64,000 nucleotides of DNA from Streptomyces europaeiscabiei (GTDB taxonomy: Bacteria; Actinomycetota; Actinomycetes; Streptomycetales; Streptomycetaceae). The stretch spans positions 1,426,001 to 1,490,000 of the forward strand of contig NZ_CP107841.1 of assembly GCF_036346855.1 (NCBI RefSeq), given 5' to 3'. Every line of letters starts with the position of its first letter. The first letter of the stretch is position 1. Shown here in pieces: positions 37,692-45,917 of the stretch. Under the pieces are notes generated by a model. The model worked only from the letters and a program-made list of their open reading frames with translations, made no database searches and had not been told where the DNA came from. Both the position numbers and the translations under genes were made by a program.

Positions 37692-39539
37692 TCAGCTGTC
37701 CTTGCGGAGGGCGTGGGCGAGCAGGTCGAGGAAGGAGCGATTGATGAGGCTCGATTCGGCGGGCCTCAGCGGGCGCCGGGACAGCATCGCGGCCTGCCCG
37801 TAGAGGGCTTCGGCGCTGGTGCGGGCGAGCTCGGGTTCGTCGATGGTGACGGCGGTGCGGACCAGCGGGTTGAGCTGGTTGAGGATCAGTTGGGCCCGCG
37901 GGGCCTCCTGGCGCAGATGGCCGAGGATGTCGCCCCACAGGCCGCCCTCCTGCTCGCGGGCGAGCTGGGAGCGGGTGCGCTCGTGCCGGGCCTCGCGGCT
38001 GTCGACGAGGAGGGCAGGGGCGGAGGCGGGCTGGAAGGTGCGCAGCGCGACGTCGCAGTCGAAGACGGCGAGGGCGTCGCGGGCCTGGGCGAGGTAGGCC
38101 GCGGCGGCGAGTTCCGTCTCCCGGTCGACGGGGTCGAGGTGGGCGGTGAGGGTGGCGGGGTCTAGGTCGGCGACGGTGGCCTCGGGCCTGATCTCGGGCA
38201 GCCGGTGGACCAGTTCACGGTCGTAGGTGTAGCCGCCGTTGACGACGCCGAGCCCGGCGGCCGAGGCGATCGCGGCGACCTGCCGGAACTCCTCGACGCT
38301 CGATGTCACGAGCACGGTGCGGTGGGTGCGCGCGAACTCGTCGAGGGTGGTGTGCCCGTCGGTGGTCTCGAACGGCAGCCAGGGCAGCAGCATCCGCAGG
38401 ATGTCGTCGTCGTGCACCGCGAGCGACTTCACGGCCAGGTGGTGGGCCTGGAGGAAGCGTGCCAGCAGGTCCGGGTCGGTGGCTGCGGCTCGGGCGATCC
38501 AGGAGCGCAGCCGCTCGGCGAGGGCGTCGCGGACGGCGGCGAGGGTGTCGTCCTCGTACAGGGACTCGCGGGATGCCGTCGGGCGCAGGCTCTCGGCGTC
38601 GACGACGCAACGGACGAAGAAGGCCCACTCGGGCAGGATCTCCTCGGCCTGTTCGGACAGCAGCATGCCCTTGACGTGTACGCGATGGCCGTGGCGGCGC
38701 CCGGCTGGCACCGCCTCGGGCAGCACGCACGCGATGCCCTTCAGACCGACGGCCGGCAGGTCCAGCTCGATGGTGTCCAGCGGCGTGAATCCGAAGACGT
38801 CCGCGCCGTACGCGGCCAGCGCGCGGGACCGGGCTCCCGGTGTGGGGTGTGTACGGGTCCAGGGTGCGGGCTCGGGGTTGACGGCCGCACCCTGGCCGCC
38901 CGTGCCGTCGTCGAAGGTCACCGGGTGGCGCAGCAGGGAGCCGAAGTGCCGGGCCAGCGCGTGCACCTGTGCCGGGCGGGTCCACTCGCCCGCGTCGGCG
39001 CGTGGTGTCAGCGTGACGGTCGTGCCGGGCCGGGGGTGGGCGGAGGCGGGCAGGGTGCGGACGGTGTAGCTGCCGTCGCCGCGTCCTCGCCACTCCACGG
39101 CGGGGGCGTCGGGGGTGCGGGCGGAGCGGCTCAGGACATGGATCTCGTCCGCGACGAGGAAGCAGGAGAGCAGGCCGATGCCGAACTGGCCGATGAAGTC
39201 GGCGCGTTGCTCGGCGATGCCCTCGGTGCGCTTGCTGCTGCGGCCGATCGTGGCGAGGAAGGTGTGGACGTCGGCCTCGGTGAGACCGATGCCGTCGTCC
39301 TCGACGCGGACCACCGAAACGTCGGCGTACAGGCGGATGCCGAAGGCGTCGGCGGAGGCGGCCGGTTCGAGGCCGTGCCGGGCGGTCAGCGCGTCGACCG
39401 CGTTCTGCATCAGTTCGCGCAGGTAGACGCGGGGGCTGGAGTAGAGGTGGTGGGAGAGGAGGTCGACGAGGCCGCGCAGGTCCACCTGGAAGGTGCGGTC
39501 GGCGCCGGCCGGGTCGACGGTGGTGTCGGGCAGAGTCAT
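37692..39539 (-). CDS. htpG: HSP90-family molecular chaperone (HtpG-like)
   Basis: 615 residues, close to HtpG length. The N-terminal GHKL ATPase is intact: ELMQNAVDA (42-50, catalytic Glu and Mg-binding Asn), DDGIG (81-85) and the GQFGIG lid motif (117-122). Middle and C-terminal regions are divergent but contain HSP90-like segments such as RVHVKGMLLSEQAEEILPEW and SLRPTASRESLYED. HSP90 proteins are ATP-driven homodimeric chaperones. This one is followed at once by a TPR protein gene and preceded 109 nt upstream by an uncharacterised gene, so it may serve a dedicated client or complex. Streptomyces htpG genes of this atypical type sit in chromosome arms, as I recall. Confidence in the fold is high, in the client role nil. 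Confidence 0.93.
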   Translation of the reverse strand: MTLPDTTVDPAGADRTFQVDLRGLVDLLSHHLYSSPRVYLRELMQNAVDALTARHGLEPAASADAFGIRLYADVSVVRVEDDGIGLTEADVHTFLATIGRSSKRTEGIAEQRADFIGQFGIGLLSCFLVADEIHVLSRSARTPDAPAVEWRGRGDGSYTVRTLPASAHPRPGTTVTLTPRADAGEWTRPAQVHALARHFGSLLRHPVTFDDGTGGQGAAVNPEPAPWTRTHPTPGARSRALAAYGADVFGFTPLDTIELDLPAVGLKGIACVLPEAVPAGRRHGHRVHVKGMLLSEQAEEILPEWAFFVRCVVDAESLRPTASRESLYEDDTLAAVRDALAERLRSWIARAAATDPDLLARFLQAHHLAVKSLAVHDDDILRMLLPWLPFETTDGHTTLDEFARTHRTVLVTSSVEEFRQVAAIASAAGLGVVNGGYTYDRELVHRLPEIRPEATVADLDPATLTAHLDPVDRETELAAAAYLAQARDALAVFDCDVALRTFQPASAPALLVDSREARHERTRSQLAREQEGGLWGDILGHLRQEAPRAQLILNQLNPLVRTAVTIDEPELARTSAEALYGQAAMLSRRPLRPAESSLINRSFLDLLAHALRKDS

Positions 39540-39648
39540 CGGGCAGTCCGGGGTGGAAGGGGTGACGGATGGCGGGCGGGCGGCACCGGGGCCGGCGGGT
39601 ACTCAGGCACGGCGGTGGCGGCCGGGCGGGACCAGGAGCGGCGGGCGC

Positions 39649-40635
39649 TCAGGCACGGCGGTGGTGGCGGGCGAACTGCTTCTCGGGCTCGCCGAAGTAG
39701 GTCCACGGCCACTTGGTGTAGGCGCCGTCCAGTGTCTGGAAGACGCGCCGGACCGTGTGGCGTTCACCGGCCAGCGACAGGGCCATGGCGAACATGTTGA
39801 AGTCGTACTGCCAGCCGGGGCGCCACACGTAGGCGGGGTGGAGGATGCTGTGGTCCGCCGCTTCCCGCAACTGCGCCTGGATCTCGGAGGTTTCGAGGTG
39901 GTCCCCGCGGTCCGACTCGACCCACTCCTCGATGTACGCCATGGCGATCACACAGCCGAGGCGGTGCCCCTGCGGGGCGCGGGCGGAGGCCTCCTGGGCG
40001 AACGCCAGTGCCTGGCCCGGCTCGCCGCCCCAGCGGGGCTGCAGCTGCGACACCCATTCGAGGTGGGTCTCCAAGTCCAGCGGGTCGCGGCGCAGGGCGG
40101 CGTCACGGCGGGTCTCGTTGACGGCGCGGCCGAGCGACATGCCGCGACCGGAGGTGAGCAGGCGGCGCCACGGCGTGACCCAGTCCGGCCGCAGCTCGGC
40201 GGCTTCGAGGAGTTGTTCCTCGGCGATGCGCAGGCGGTCGTGGAAGACCTTCCACTGCTCCTGCGTGACGTTCACGGCGCGCTCGGCGGTGCGGGCCTCC
40301 CAGCCCCAGCTGATGTGGCGCGCCCCGGATATCAGTAGGGCGGTCGCCCGGTGCTCCTTGTCCTCCTCGACGGCCCGGCCGATCCAGTCCTGCACACCGT
40401 CCAGGTCGTCCAGCTCACCGAGAATGTGGTGGTCGCGGCCGAGGTCGAAGGGGGCCAGCGCCGCCTTGACCGCCTCCCAGTCACCCGCGTCGGCGGCCTC
40501 CACCAGTGCGAGCACCCGCGTGTCCCCGAGCGCGCGCAGTGTGTACATCCCGTTCTTCTGCCTGCGCGGGACGGGCAGGGCGTGCGGATCCGCCGTCGGT
40601 CTCTCCGCCCCCCTGCCGAACAGCTTGCCGAACAT
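39649..40635 (-). CDS. Uncharacterised cytoplasmic protein upstream of htpG
   Basis: 328 residues; the ATG at 40635 gives MFGKLFGRGAE, a start common to small actinobacterial cytoplasmic proteins. It is rich in Trp and Arg with helical-repeat character (WGWEARTAERAVNV, EEQLLEAAELRPDWVTPWRR, ALAFAQEASARAPQG), which suggests a degenerate TPR/SEL1-like protein. No enzyme motif, signal peptide or membrane segment is seen. It points the same way as the htpG and TPR genes, with a 109-nt gap to htpG, so it may belong to the same unit. The 3' end carries an imperfect duplication: CTCAGGCACGGCGGTGGC occurs at 39602 and, nearly unchanged, at 39648, the second copy holding the stop codon. Confidence 0.75.
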   Translation of the reverse strand: MFGKLFGRGAERPTADPHALPVPRRQKNGMYTLRALGDTRVLALVEAADAGDWEAVKAALAPFDLGRDHHILGELDDLDGVQDWIGRAVEEDKEHRATALLISGARHISWGWEARTAERAVNVTQEQWKVFHDRLRIAEEQLLEAAELRPDWVTPWRRLLTSGRGMSLGRAVNETRRDAALRRDPLDLETHLEWVSQLQPRWGGEPGQALAFAQEASARAPQGHRLGCVIAMAYIEEWVESDRGDHLETSEIQAQLREAADHSILHPAYVWRPGWQYDFNMFAMALSLAGERHTVRRVFQTLDGAYTKWPWTYFGEPEKQFARHHRRA

Positions 40636-40788
40636 GCCGCGCCCTCCCCTGGTCCCGCGTGATCGTCCGGTGCAGCATAAACGGCCCCACCGACACCGCT
40701 TCCACAGGGTTTTCACCGGCGCTTCACGGGCCCGGTCCCGCCCTTTCGCCCTTTCCGGTCTCTGATGCCTCGTTCACCTGATGCCGTG

Positions 40789-41367
40789 TCAGGCGGTGTC
40801 GGCCCTGGTGTCGGCAGGTGTCGGCTCGTGCCGAGGGGGCCGGCCGCGACCGACTCGGGCGGTCTGCTCGGCGTCGAGCTGGTGGTCGGCCCAGACGTAG
40901 GTTTCGGGCAGCAGGTCGGTGATGGGGACGGTGCGGATGCGATCGGCTTCGCCGACGATGACCTTGAGGGCGGGAAAGTAGTCGAGAAGGACCTGACGAC
41001 ACCGGCCGCACGGGGGCACGACCCCTCGGTCGCGGTCGCCCACGGCGACCATGGTGTCCAGCTCGTAGGCGCCCTGGGCGGCAGCCGCGCCGATGAGGAC
41101 CAGCTCGGCGCAGGGACCTCCGGTGAAGTGGTAGGCGTTCACGGCCGTGACGATCCGGCCGTCCCGGGCGCGGGCCGCGGCTGCCATGGTGTGGTTGTCG
41201 CCCCGGCAGCGGGTGCGTGCGACGTCGGTCGCTGCCTTGATGAGTTCGTGATCGACGGGTGGGTCTCGGTGGTCATCTTCTCCGCCTTCGTCCGGTGTCA
41301 GGGCGACGCTGACCCGAGTGACGAGGTCGTGCAAGCGAATATCGGCGGTGCGTGTTCCGCCGGACAT
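40789..41367 (-). CDS. Cytidine deaminase family protein resembling blasticidin-S deaminase
   Basis: 192 residues from the only in-frame ATG; the homologous core begins near residue 38, so the true start could be internal at a rarer codon. The zinc centre is complete: TGGPCAELVLIGAAAA (Cys ligand and catalytic Glu) and PPCGRCRQVLLDYFP (two further Cys ligands). Segments around these, NAYHFTGGPCAEL, AVGDRDRGVVPPCGRCRQVL and DLLPETYVW, match fungal blasticidin-S deaminase (BSD) much more closely than ordinary cytidine deaminases. It may deaminate a cytosine nucleoside antibiotic or simply cytidine. No nucleoside-antibiotic genes are visible nearby. The C-terminal tail after residue 165 is basic and not conserved. 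Confidence 0.88.
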   Translation of the reverse strand: MSGGTRTADIRLHDLVTRVSVALTPDEGGEDDHRDPPVDHELIKAATDVARTRCRGDNHTMAAAARARDGRIVTAVNAYHFTGGPCAELVLIGAAAAQGAYELDTMVAVGDRDRGVVPPCGRCRQVLLDYFPALKVIVGEADRIRTVPITDLLPETYVWADHQLDAEQTARVGRGRPPRHEPTPADTRADTA

Positions 41368-41619
41368 CCCGCCGCCCCGTGTCGCGGCGGGAGGGCGCTG
41401 CCCCGGCGGAGGGTGAGGTCACTCCGCCGGGGCGTCGAGGTCGCGGCCCGACGCGGCGTCCCGGGCCCGGGCGCGTGGCCGCCGGTGGCGGCGGCCGACG
41501 GGCCGATGCCACCGGGCAGCACTGTCGAGCGCTCACTTCGGCGCGTCGACGTCTCCGGCCGGGGATGTCCGGCAGGTCCGTCACCCGTGCGGGAGGTCCG
41601 AGACGCCTGTGGGACTGCT

Positions 41620-44220
41620 TCAGCCGGTCACGGGCTGCAGTTTGGCCCGGAAGTGCCGCAGGATCGGGGACTGCTCCACGATCCGGTAGCCGTGGACGGA
41701 GTCCGCTTCCTTGGCGATCTGTTCCAGGGTCCTGCCGACGTGGTCGTAGTGACTACGGGTGTAGACCCGGCGTGGGAGCGCGAGCCTGACCAGTTCGTAC
41801 GGCGCGCTCTTGACGGGGTTGCCGTCCTCGTCCTCCTCGCCGAGGTAGAGGGAACCGAGTTCGGCCGAGCGGATGCCGCCTTCGAGGTAGAGGCGGCAGG
41901 CGAGGGCGTGGCCCGGGTAGTGGTGGGGCGGTATGTGCGGCAGCAGGCGGCCCGCGTTGAGGTAGAGGGCGTGCAGCCCGGGGGGTTCGAGGATGTCGAC
42001 GCCCGCCGAGCGGACGCGGTCGGCGAGGTGGGAGGCGACGTCGGCCCGCTCCGCGAGGTACGCCGGCTCGGTCACCTCCAGTAGGCCGGTGGCCATCATG
42101 TCCAGGTCGCGGCCCGCGAGACCGCCGTAGGTGGCGAAGCCCTCGGTGGCGATGAGAAGCCGTTCGCACTTCTCGGCGAGTTCGGGGTCGTTGAGCCCGA
42201 TGAAGCCGCCGATGTGGACGATGCCGTCCTTCTTGGCACTCATGACACAGCCGTCGGCCAGACGGAACGCCTCTTCGGCGACCTGGCGCGGGGTGCGGTC
42301 GCGGTACGCCTCCTCGTGGCGGGTCACCAGCCAGGCGTTCTCGGCGAACCGGGCGGCGTCCAGGATCATCGGGACGCCGTGCCGACGGCAGATCTCGGCG
42401 GTCTGCTTCAGGTTCTCCATGGAGACGGGTTGGCCGCCGCCGCCGTTGTTGGTGATCGTCATGATCACCACGCGGACGCGGGGGCCGTCCGGTCCCTCGA
42501 GTGCGGTCCGGAGTGCGTCCAGGTCGATGTTGCCCTTGAAGGGCCGCTCGCTGTCGAGGTCCCGGGCCTCCGCACAGGGGATGTCATGCGCCTGACATCC
42601 GGAAAGTTCCACGTTCGCCCGTGTGGTGTCGAAGTGGGTGTTGGCCAGGACGATGCCGCCGGGTTCGAGGAGCGTGTTGAACAGGATGCGTTCGGCGGCA
42701 CGCCCCTGGTGGGCCGGCAGGATGTGCCGGTAGCCGGTCAGCTCGGTCACGGTCTCGTGGAAGCGGTAGAAGGAGCGTGAGCCCGCGTAGGACTCGTCGC
42801 CCTCCATGCCCGCGGCGAGCTGCGCGGCCGAGATGGCACCGGTGCCCGAGTCGCTGAGCAGGTCGATCGTCACCTCCTCGGCGCGCAGGTCGAAGAGGTT
42901 GTAGTGCACCCGCTCCAGCGCGGCCTCGCGCTGTTGTCGAGTGGTGAGCGCGATGGGCTCGACGACTTTGATGCGGTAGGGCTCCATGCTGATCCTTGCT
43001 CCTGAAGTACTGCGGATTGCTTCGTCGTTGCCGTGCCGGAGGCCGAACTCGAACCGTCCGAAGGACGGCGTGGCGTGGTCCGCCGACGGGGTGTTCGCCG
43101 TAGAGGTGTTGGGCGGCCGGACCTCGTAGGCCTCCGACGAGATGTACGTGGTCACCCGGGGCGGCTGGTTCTGCTCGTGGGCCAGCGCCACGTACGCGAT
43201 GAGTCCGGCGCCGTCCCGCAGTGGCCGTGGGGTGACGGCGGCCAGTGGCCGGTCGAGCGCGCCGGTGTCCAGCCCGTGGCGGCCCAGGACGGTCCCGGCC
43301 CGCCGGAGGGCCTCCCCGTCGTCCCGGGCGTAGTCCCTGACCGGGACATGGAGGGTGAAGCCGGTGGGGCCGCCCGTCGTCCGGGTGAAGGAGTGGCAGG
43401 TGAGAACAGGGCGCCGGTCGAACCGGGCCGCCGGGGCCGACGATTGCCCCGTTCCCTCGCCGAACCCACCCGCCGTGCGCAGGAACTCCTCCAGCATCTC
43501 GCTGTCGGGCCCGGATTCCATCCGGCACAGACCGCCGGTGCCGGTCACCGGCAGTCCGTGGTGCGTGGCGTAGATCTTCACTCGGGGCGCCGCCCAGTCG
43601 CCCAGGTCGAGGGCGAAGAACGGGTAGCCGTCGGCCGACGGCAGCATGCCGAAGGCCTGCCGGTGGCCCAGCCGGTCCAGTGCTTCCCGTACCGTCTCGG
43701 CGGCTCTCGTCGCGCCGGTCGCCGCCGGGTTCAGATACACCTTGACCTTGGGGACACCGCCGGGGCGCAGCTCCAGCGCGATCCACAGCGCCAGGGAGCC
43801 CTGAGGGTCGGGAGGGAGGAAGAGGTCCTCCAGGGCGTCGAGTTGCTCGGTGGCGAAGCCCCAGCGCCGTGCCATCGACCGGACGACGCGCAGTCCGGTG
43901 CGGCCGTTCTCCCGAAGGCCGTCCGCGCCGCATCCCGGTTCCAGCAGCACCCGCACCCTGGGGGGCGCGTCCGGTGTGAAGGAGAGCGAGAACTCCACCG
44001 GCGTGGAGTCGTCGGACAGGAAACTCAGGGAGGGGGGCGGCAGGTCGAGGGACCGTTCGGCCACCGCTCCGAGAGAGTCGGTCAGTACGTGCGCGTAGCT
44101 CTCGGCGTCGGATCGTGAGAGCCCCGACACCTGGCACAGCCGCAGGAGTTGACCCGCCACGAGTTCGCCGAGCGTCCGGTCTCTCCGGGTCCTCCCGGTG
44201 CCGGACCCGGTGGCGCTCAC
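41620..44220 (-). CDS. Indole prenyltransferase (DMATS type) fused in frame to tryptophanase
   Basis: 866 residues. The GTG start at 44220 has GGGAG 5 nt upstream. Residues 1 to about 370 are an ABBA-fold DMATS-type aromatic prenyltransferase (LSFTPDAPPRVRVLLEPG, VPKVKVYLNPA, RVKIYATHHG, GLIAYVALAHEQ). A Ser/Thr/Asn-rich linker (about 370-411) leads to a full-length PLP-dependent tryptophanase/tyrosine phenol-lyase (412-866) with MSAKKDG carrying the Schiff-base Lys (663 or 664) and TITNNGGGGQPV. In other actinomycetes a prenyltransferase gene and a tryptophanase (or flavin monooxygenase) gene stand side by side for prenylated indoles such as 6-dimethylallylindole derivatives. Here no stop separates them, yet the tryptophanase keeps its own ATG (42987) and AAGGA. 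A fusion, a recent stop loss, or two overlapping products are all possible. No monooxygenase gene follows. Confidence 0.88.
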   Translation of the reverse strand: MSATGSGTGRTRRDRTLGELVAGQLLRLCQVSGLSRSDAESYAHVLTDSLGAVAERSLDLPPPSLSFLSDDSTPVEFSLSFTPDAPPRVRVLLEPGCGADGLRENGRTGLRVVRSMARRWGFATEQLDALEDLFLPPDPQGSLALWIALELRPGGVPKVKVYLNPAATGATRAAETVREALDRLGHRQAFGMLPSADGYPFFALDLGDWAAPRVKIYATHHGLPVTGTGGLCRMESGPDSEMLEEFLRTAGGFGEGTGQSSAPAARFDRRPVLTCHSFTRTTGGPTGFTLHVPVRDYARDDGEALRRAGTVLGRHGLDTGALDRPLAAVTPRPLRDGAGLIAYVALAHEQNQPPRVTTYISSEAYEVRPPNTSTANTPSADHATPSFGRFEFGLRHGNDEAIRSTSGARISMEPYRIKVVEPIALTTRQQREAALERVHYNLFDLRAEEVTIDLLSDSGTGAISAAQLAAGMEGDESYAGSRSFYRFHETVTELTGYRHILPAHQGRAAERILFNTLLEPGGIVLANTHFDTTRANVELSGCQAHDIPCAEARDLDSERPFKGNIDLDALRTALEGPDGPRVRVVIMTITNNGGGGQPVSMENLKQTAEICRRHGVPMILDAARFAENAWLVTRHEEAYRDRTPRQVAEEAFRLADGCVMSAKKDGIVHIGGFIGLNDPELAEKCERLLIATEGFATYGGLAGRDLDMMATGLLEVTEPAYLAERADVASHLADRVRSAGVDILEPPGLHALYLNAGRLLPHIPPHHYPGHALACRLYLEGGIRSAELGSLYLGEEDEDGNPVKSAPYELVRLALPRRVYTRSHYDHVGRTLEQIAKEADSVHGYRIVEQSPILRHFRAKLQPVTG
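42977..43002 (-). promoter_or_regulatory. Internal ribosome binding site and ATG for free-standing tryptophanase
   Basis: Within the fused reading frame the minus strand reads AGGAGCAAGGATCAGCATG, with ATG at 42987. AAGGA is 5 nt and AGGAG 11 nt before the ATG. The residues after it (MEPYRIKVVEPI) match the normal N-terminus of tryptophanases, so a 455-residue free enzyme could be made in addition to the fusion. Confidence 0.6.
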
Positions 44221-44563
44221 CGGTGCTCCCGCCGCTGCTCGGAGTGCAGGGGCGGGGCTTGGGGCAGGGCCCCTGCCCCAGGGGCCCCGAGGGCGCGAGA
44301 GGACACAGAAAGATACCCGCCGACCTGGGCGGGTATCTCGTGTCGCGGCGGCTGGTCGCGGGTCTCGCCCCTGGTGGCCTCCGCATGGGATAAGGCGGTG
44401 CGCCTGGAGCGGCGGGAAATGTCCGTATGTCGAGCAGCGGCGCCGGTGGATATGTGGTCCACGACACCTCCCTTTGTTCGTTGGTCACCACGAATGCCGC
44501 CGCGTTACTACCCCTTTGGTTGAAGTCTCATGCAGTGCCTTCTGTCACAGGCTGCTGCATGCG
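44221..44563. promoter_or_regulatory. Gap upstream of the prenyltransferase-tryptophanase gene
   Basis: 343 nt. Besides the terminator at 44311-44338 it has a compact palindrome GGGGCAGGGCCCCTGCCCC (44261-44279), 40-60 nt before the GTG, which could be an operator or a leader hairpin. No gene is seen. Confidence 0.4.
44311..44338 (-). terminator. Factor-independent-type terminator after the conservon operon
   Basis: Perfect 11-bp inverted repeat AGATACCCGCC / GGCGGGTATCT with a 6-nt loop, followed on the minus strand by TTTCTGTG. It lies about 225 nt downstream of the P450 stop and upstream of the prenyltransferase-tryptophanase start, so it should end conservon transcription. Confidence 0.6.
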
Positions 44564-45904
44564 TCACCCCTTCAACCAGGACAGGAAGGAGCCCCACACA
44601 CCTCGCTCCGTTTTCCGGCCCGCCGGGGCGTTGTCGCCGCGTGCGGATGTATCCGTCGCACGGGGCGGGTTCGGCCGCTGCATCACCTGCGGGGTGAAGC
44701 GGCAGGGCAGCGCGGCGAGCGCACGGTGGAAGGGGCCCGGACGCCAGGTCAGGCTGTCCTCGGGCACCGCGAGTTCGATGTCGTGCAGCCGGTTGAGCAG
44801 GTTCTCGATGGCCACCATGGTGACGAGCCGGGCGAGTTCCTTGGAGGGGCAGGCGTGCGGGCCTGCGCTCCAGGACAGGTGGGCCCGCCTGCCGCCCGTC
44901 TGACGGGCCGCAGCGAGCGCCGGGTCGGTGTTGGCGGCCGTCATGCTGACGAGGACCAGATCGCCGGCCCGCATCTTCGTCCCGCCGAACTCCAGGTCGG
45001 TCGCGGGGTAGTGCGGCGCGAAGTTCGCCATGGGCGGGTTCTCCCACAGCGTGTCGTCGATGGCCTCCTCGATGAGGCCGCCGTCGGCGTACCGGTCGTG
45101 GATGAGCAGCCGGTGCAGGGTGTTGCCGATGAGGTTGCGCAGCGGTTCGGCGCCCGCGCCCAGCAGCAGGATCAGCTGGTGGACCAGTTCCTCGTCGGAC
45201 AGCCGCGCCTCGTGCCGCATCAGGTACGAGGTGACGTCGTCGCCCGGCCGGGCCCGCTTGAGCGCGACCAGTTCGAACACGGCCTGGCCCAGCACCTCGT
45301 TCGCCTTCTCGGCGTTGACGCCTTCGAAGACCCCGGAGATACCGAAGACGACCCGGTCGCCGATGTCCGCCGGGCAGCCGAACAGCTCGTTGAACACGAG
45401 CAGCGGCAACTGCTTGACGTAGTCGTTCATCAGGTCGATGGAACCGCGGGCCGAGACCTGGGCCAGGAGGTAGTCGGAGGCCCGCTTGGTCATGTCGCTG
45501 ATGCGGCGGGAGTCGACCTTGGCCAGGCTGTCGGTGATGGCCTGGCGGAGCCGCGCGTGCTCGGCGCCGTCGGTGAACATGGCGTTGGGGCGGTACCCCA
45601 GCATCGGTACGACCGGGCTTTCCGGGCCGATCTTGCCTTCGGCGACGTCCCGCCAACGGCGCGCGTCCTTGCGGAAGTTGCCGGAGTCCTGGAGCAGTCT
45701 CAGGGCGGTCGCGTGGTCGGTGACGAGGGTCGCGTCGACGCCTGGCGCGATCTCGACCGGAGCGGTCTGCCCGTAGTGCCGCATGTACGCGTAGTACGCC
45801 TGGGGGTCGGCCGCGTACTCCGGCCCGTACAGCGGAACCCGCAGTCCACTGCCGTGGGCCGGGCAGCCGGGCGGGGGTGCGGGAAAGGTGGAATCGGAGG
45901 TCAT
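44564..45904 (-). CDS. Conservon cytochrome P450 lacking the EXXR motif
   Basis: 446 residues; the ATG at 45904 is 13 nt after the GTPase stop, with AGGAG inside TAGGAGCAG that also holds that stop. The heme ligand is present: Cys352 in SAGPHACPSKE. The K-helix ExxR is not: the equivalent tract reads DDTLWENPP, so Arg is replaced by Trp. The I-helix reads LGAGAEPLRN, with Pro where the oxygen-activating Thr normally stands. Conservon-linked P450s of the CYP157 group in Streptomyces are known to lack EXXR, and this agrees. Such proteins may not be ordinary monooxygenases and could act with the GTPase signalling complex. The C-terminal 35 residues after RFTPQ are an unstructured basic tail. Confidence 0.92.
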   Translation of the reverse strand: MTSDSTFPAPPPGCPAHGSGLRVPLYGPEYAADPQAYYAYMRHYGQTAPVEIAPGVDATLVTDHATALRLLQDSGNFRKDARRWRDVAEGKIGPESPVVPMLGYRPNAMFTDGAEHARLRQAITDSLAKVDSRRISDMTKRASDYLLAQVSARGSIDLMNDYVKQLPLLVFNELFGCPADIGDRVVFGISGVFEGVNAEKANEVLGQAVFELVALKRARPGDDVTSYLMRHEARLSDEELVHQLILLLGAGAEPLRNLIGNTLHRLLIHDRYADGGLIEEAIDDTLWENPPMANFAPHYPATDLEFGGTKMRAGDLVLVSMTAANTDPALAAARQTGGRRAHLSWSAGPHACPSKELARLVTMVAIENLLNRLHDIELAVPEDSLTWRPGPFHRALAALPCRFTPQVMQRPNPPRATDTSARGDNAPAGRKTERGVWGSFLSWLKG

Positions 45905-45917
45905 GTCTGCTCTGCTC

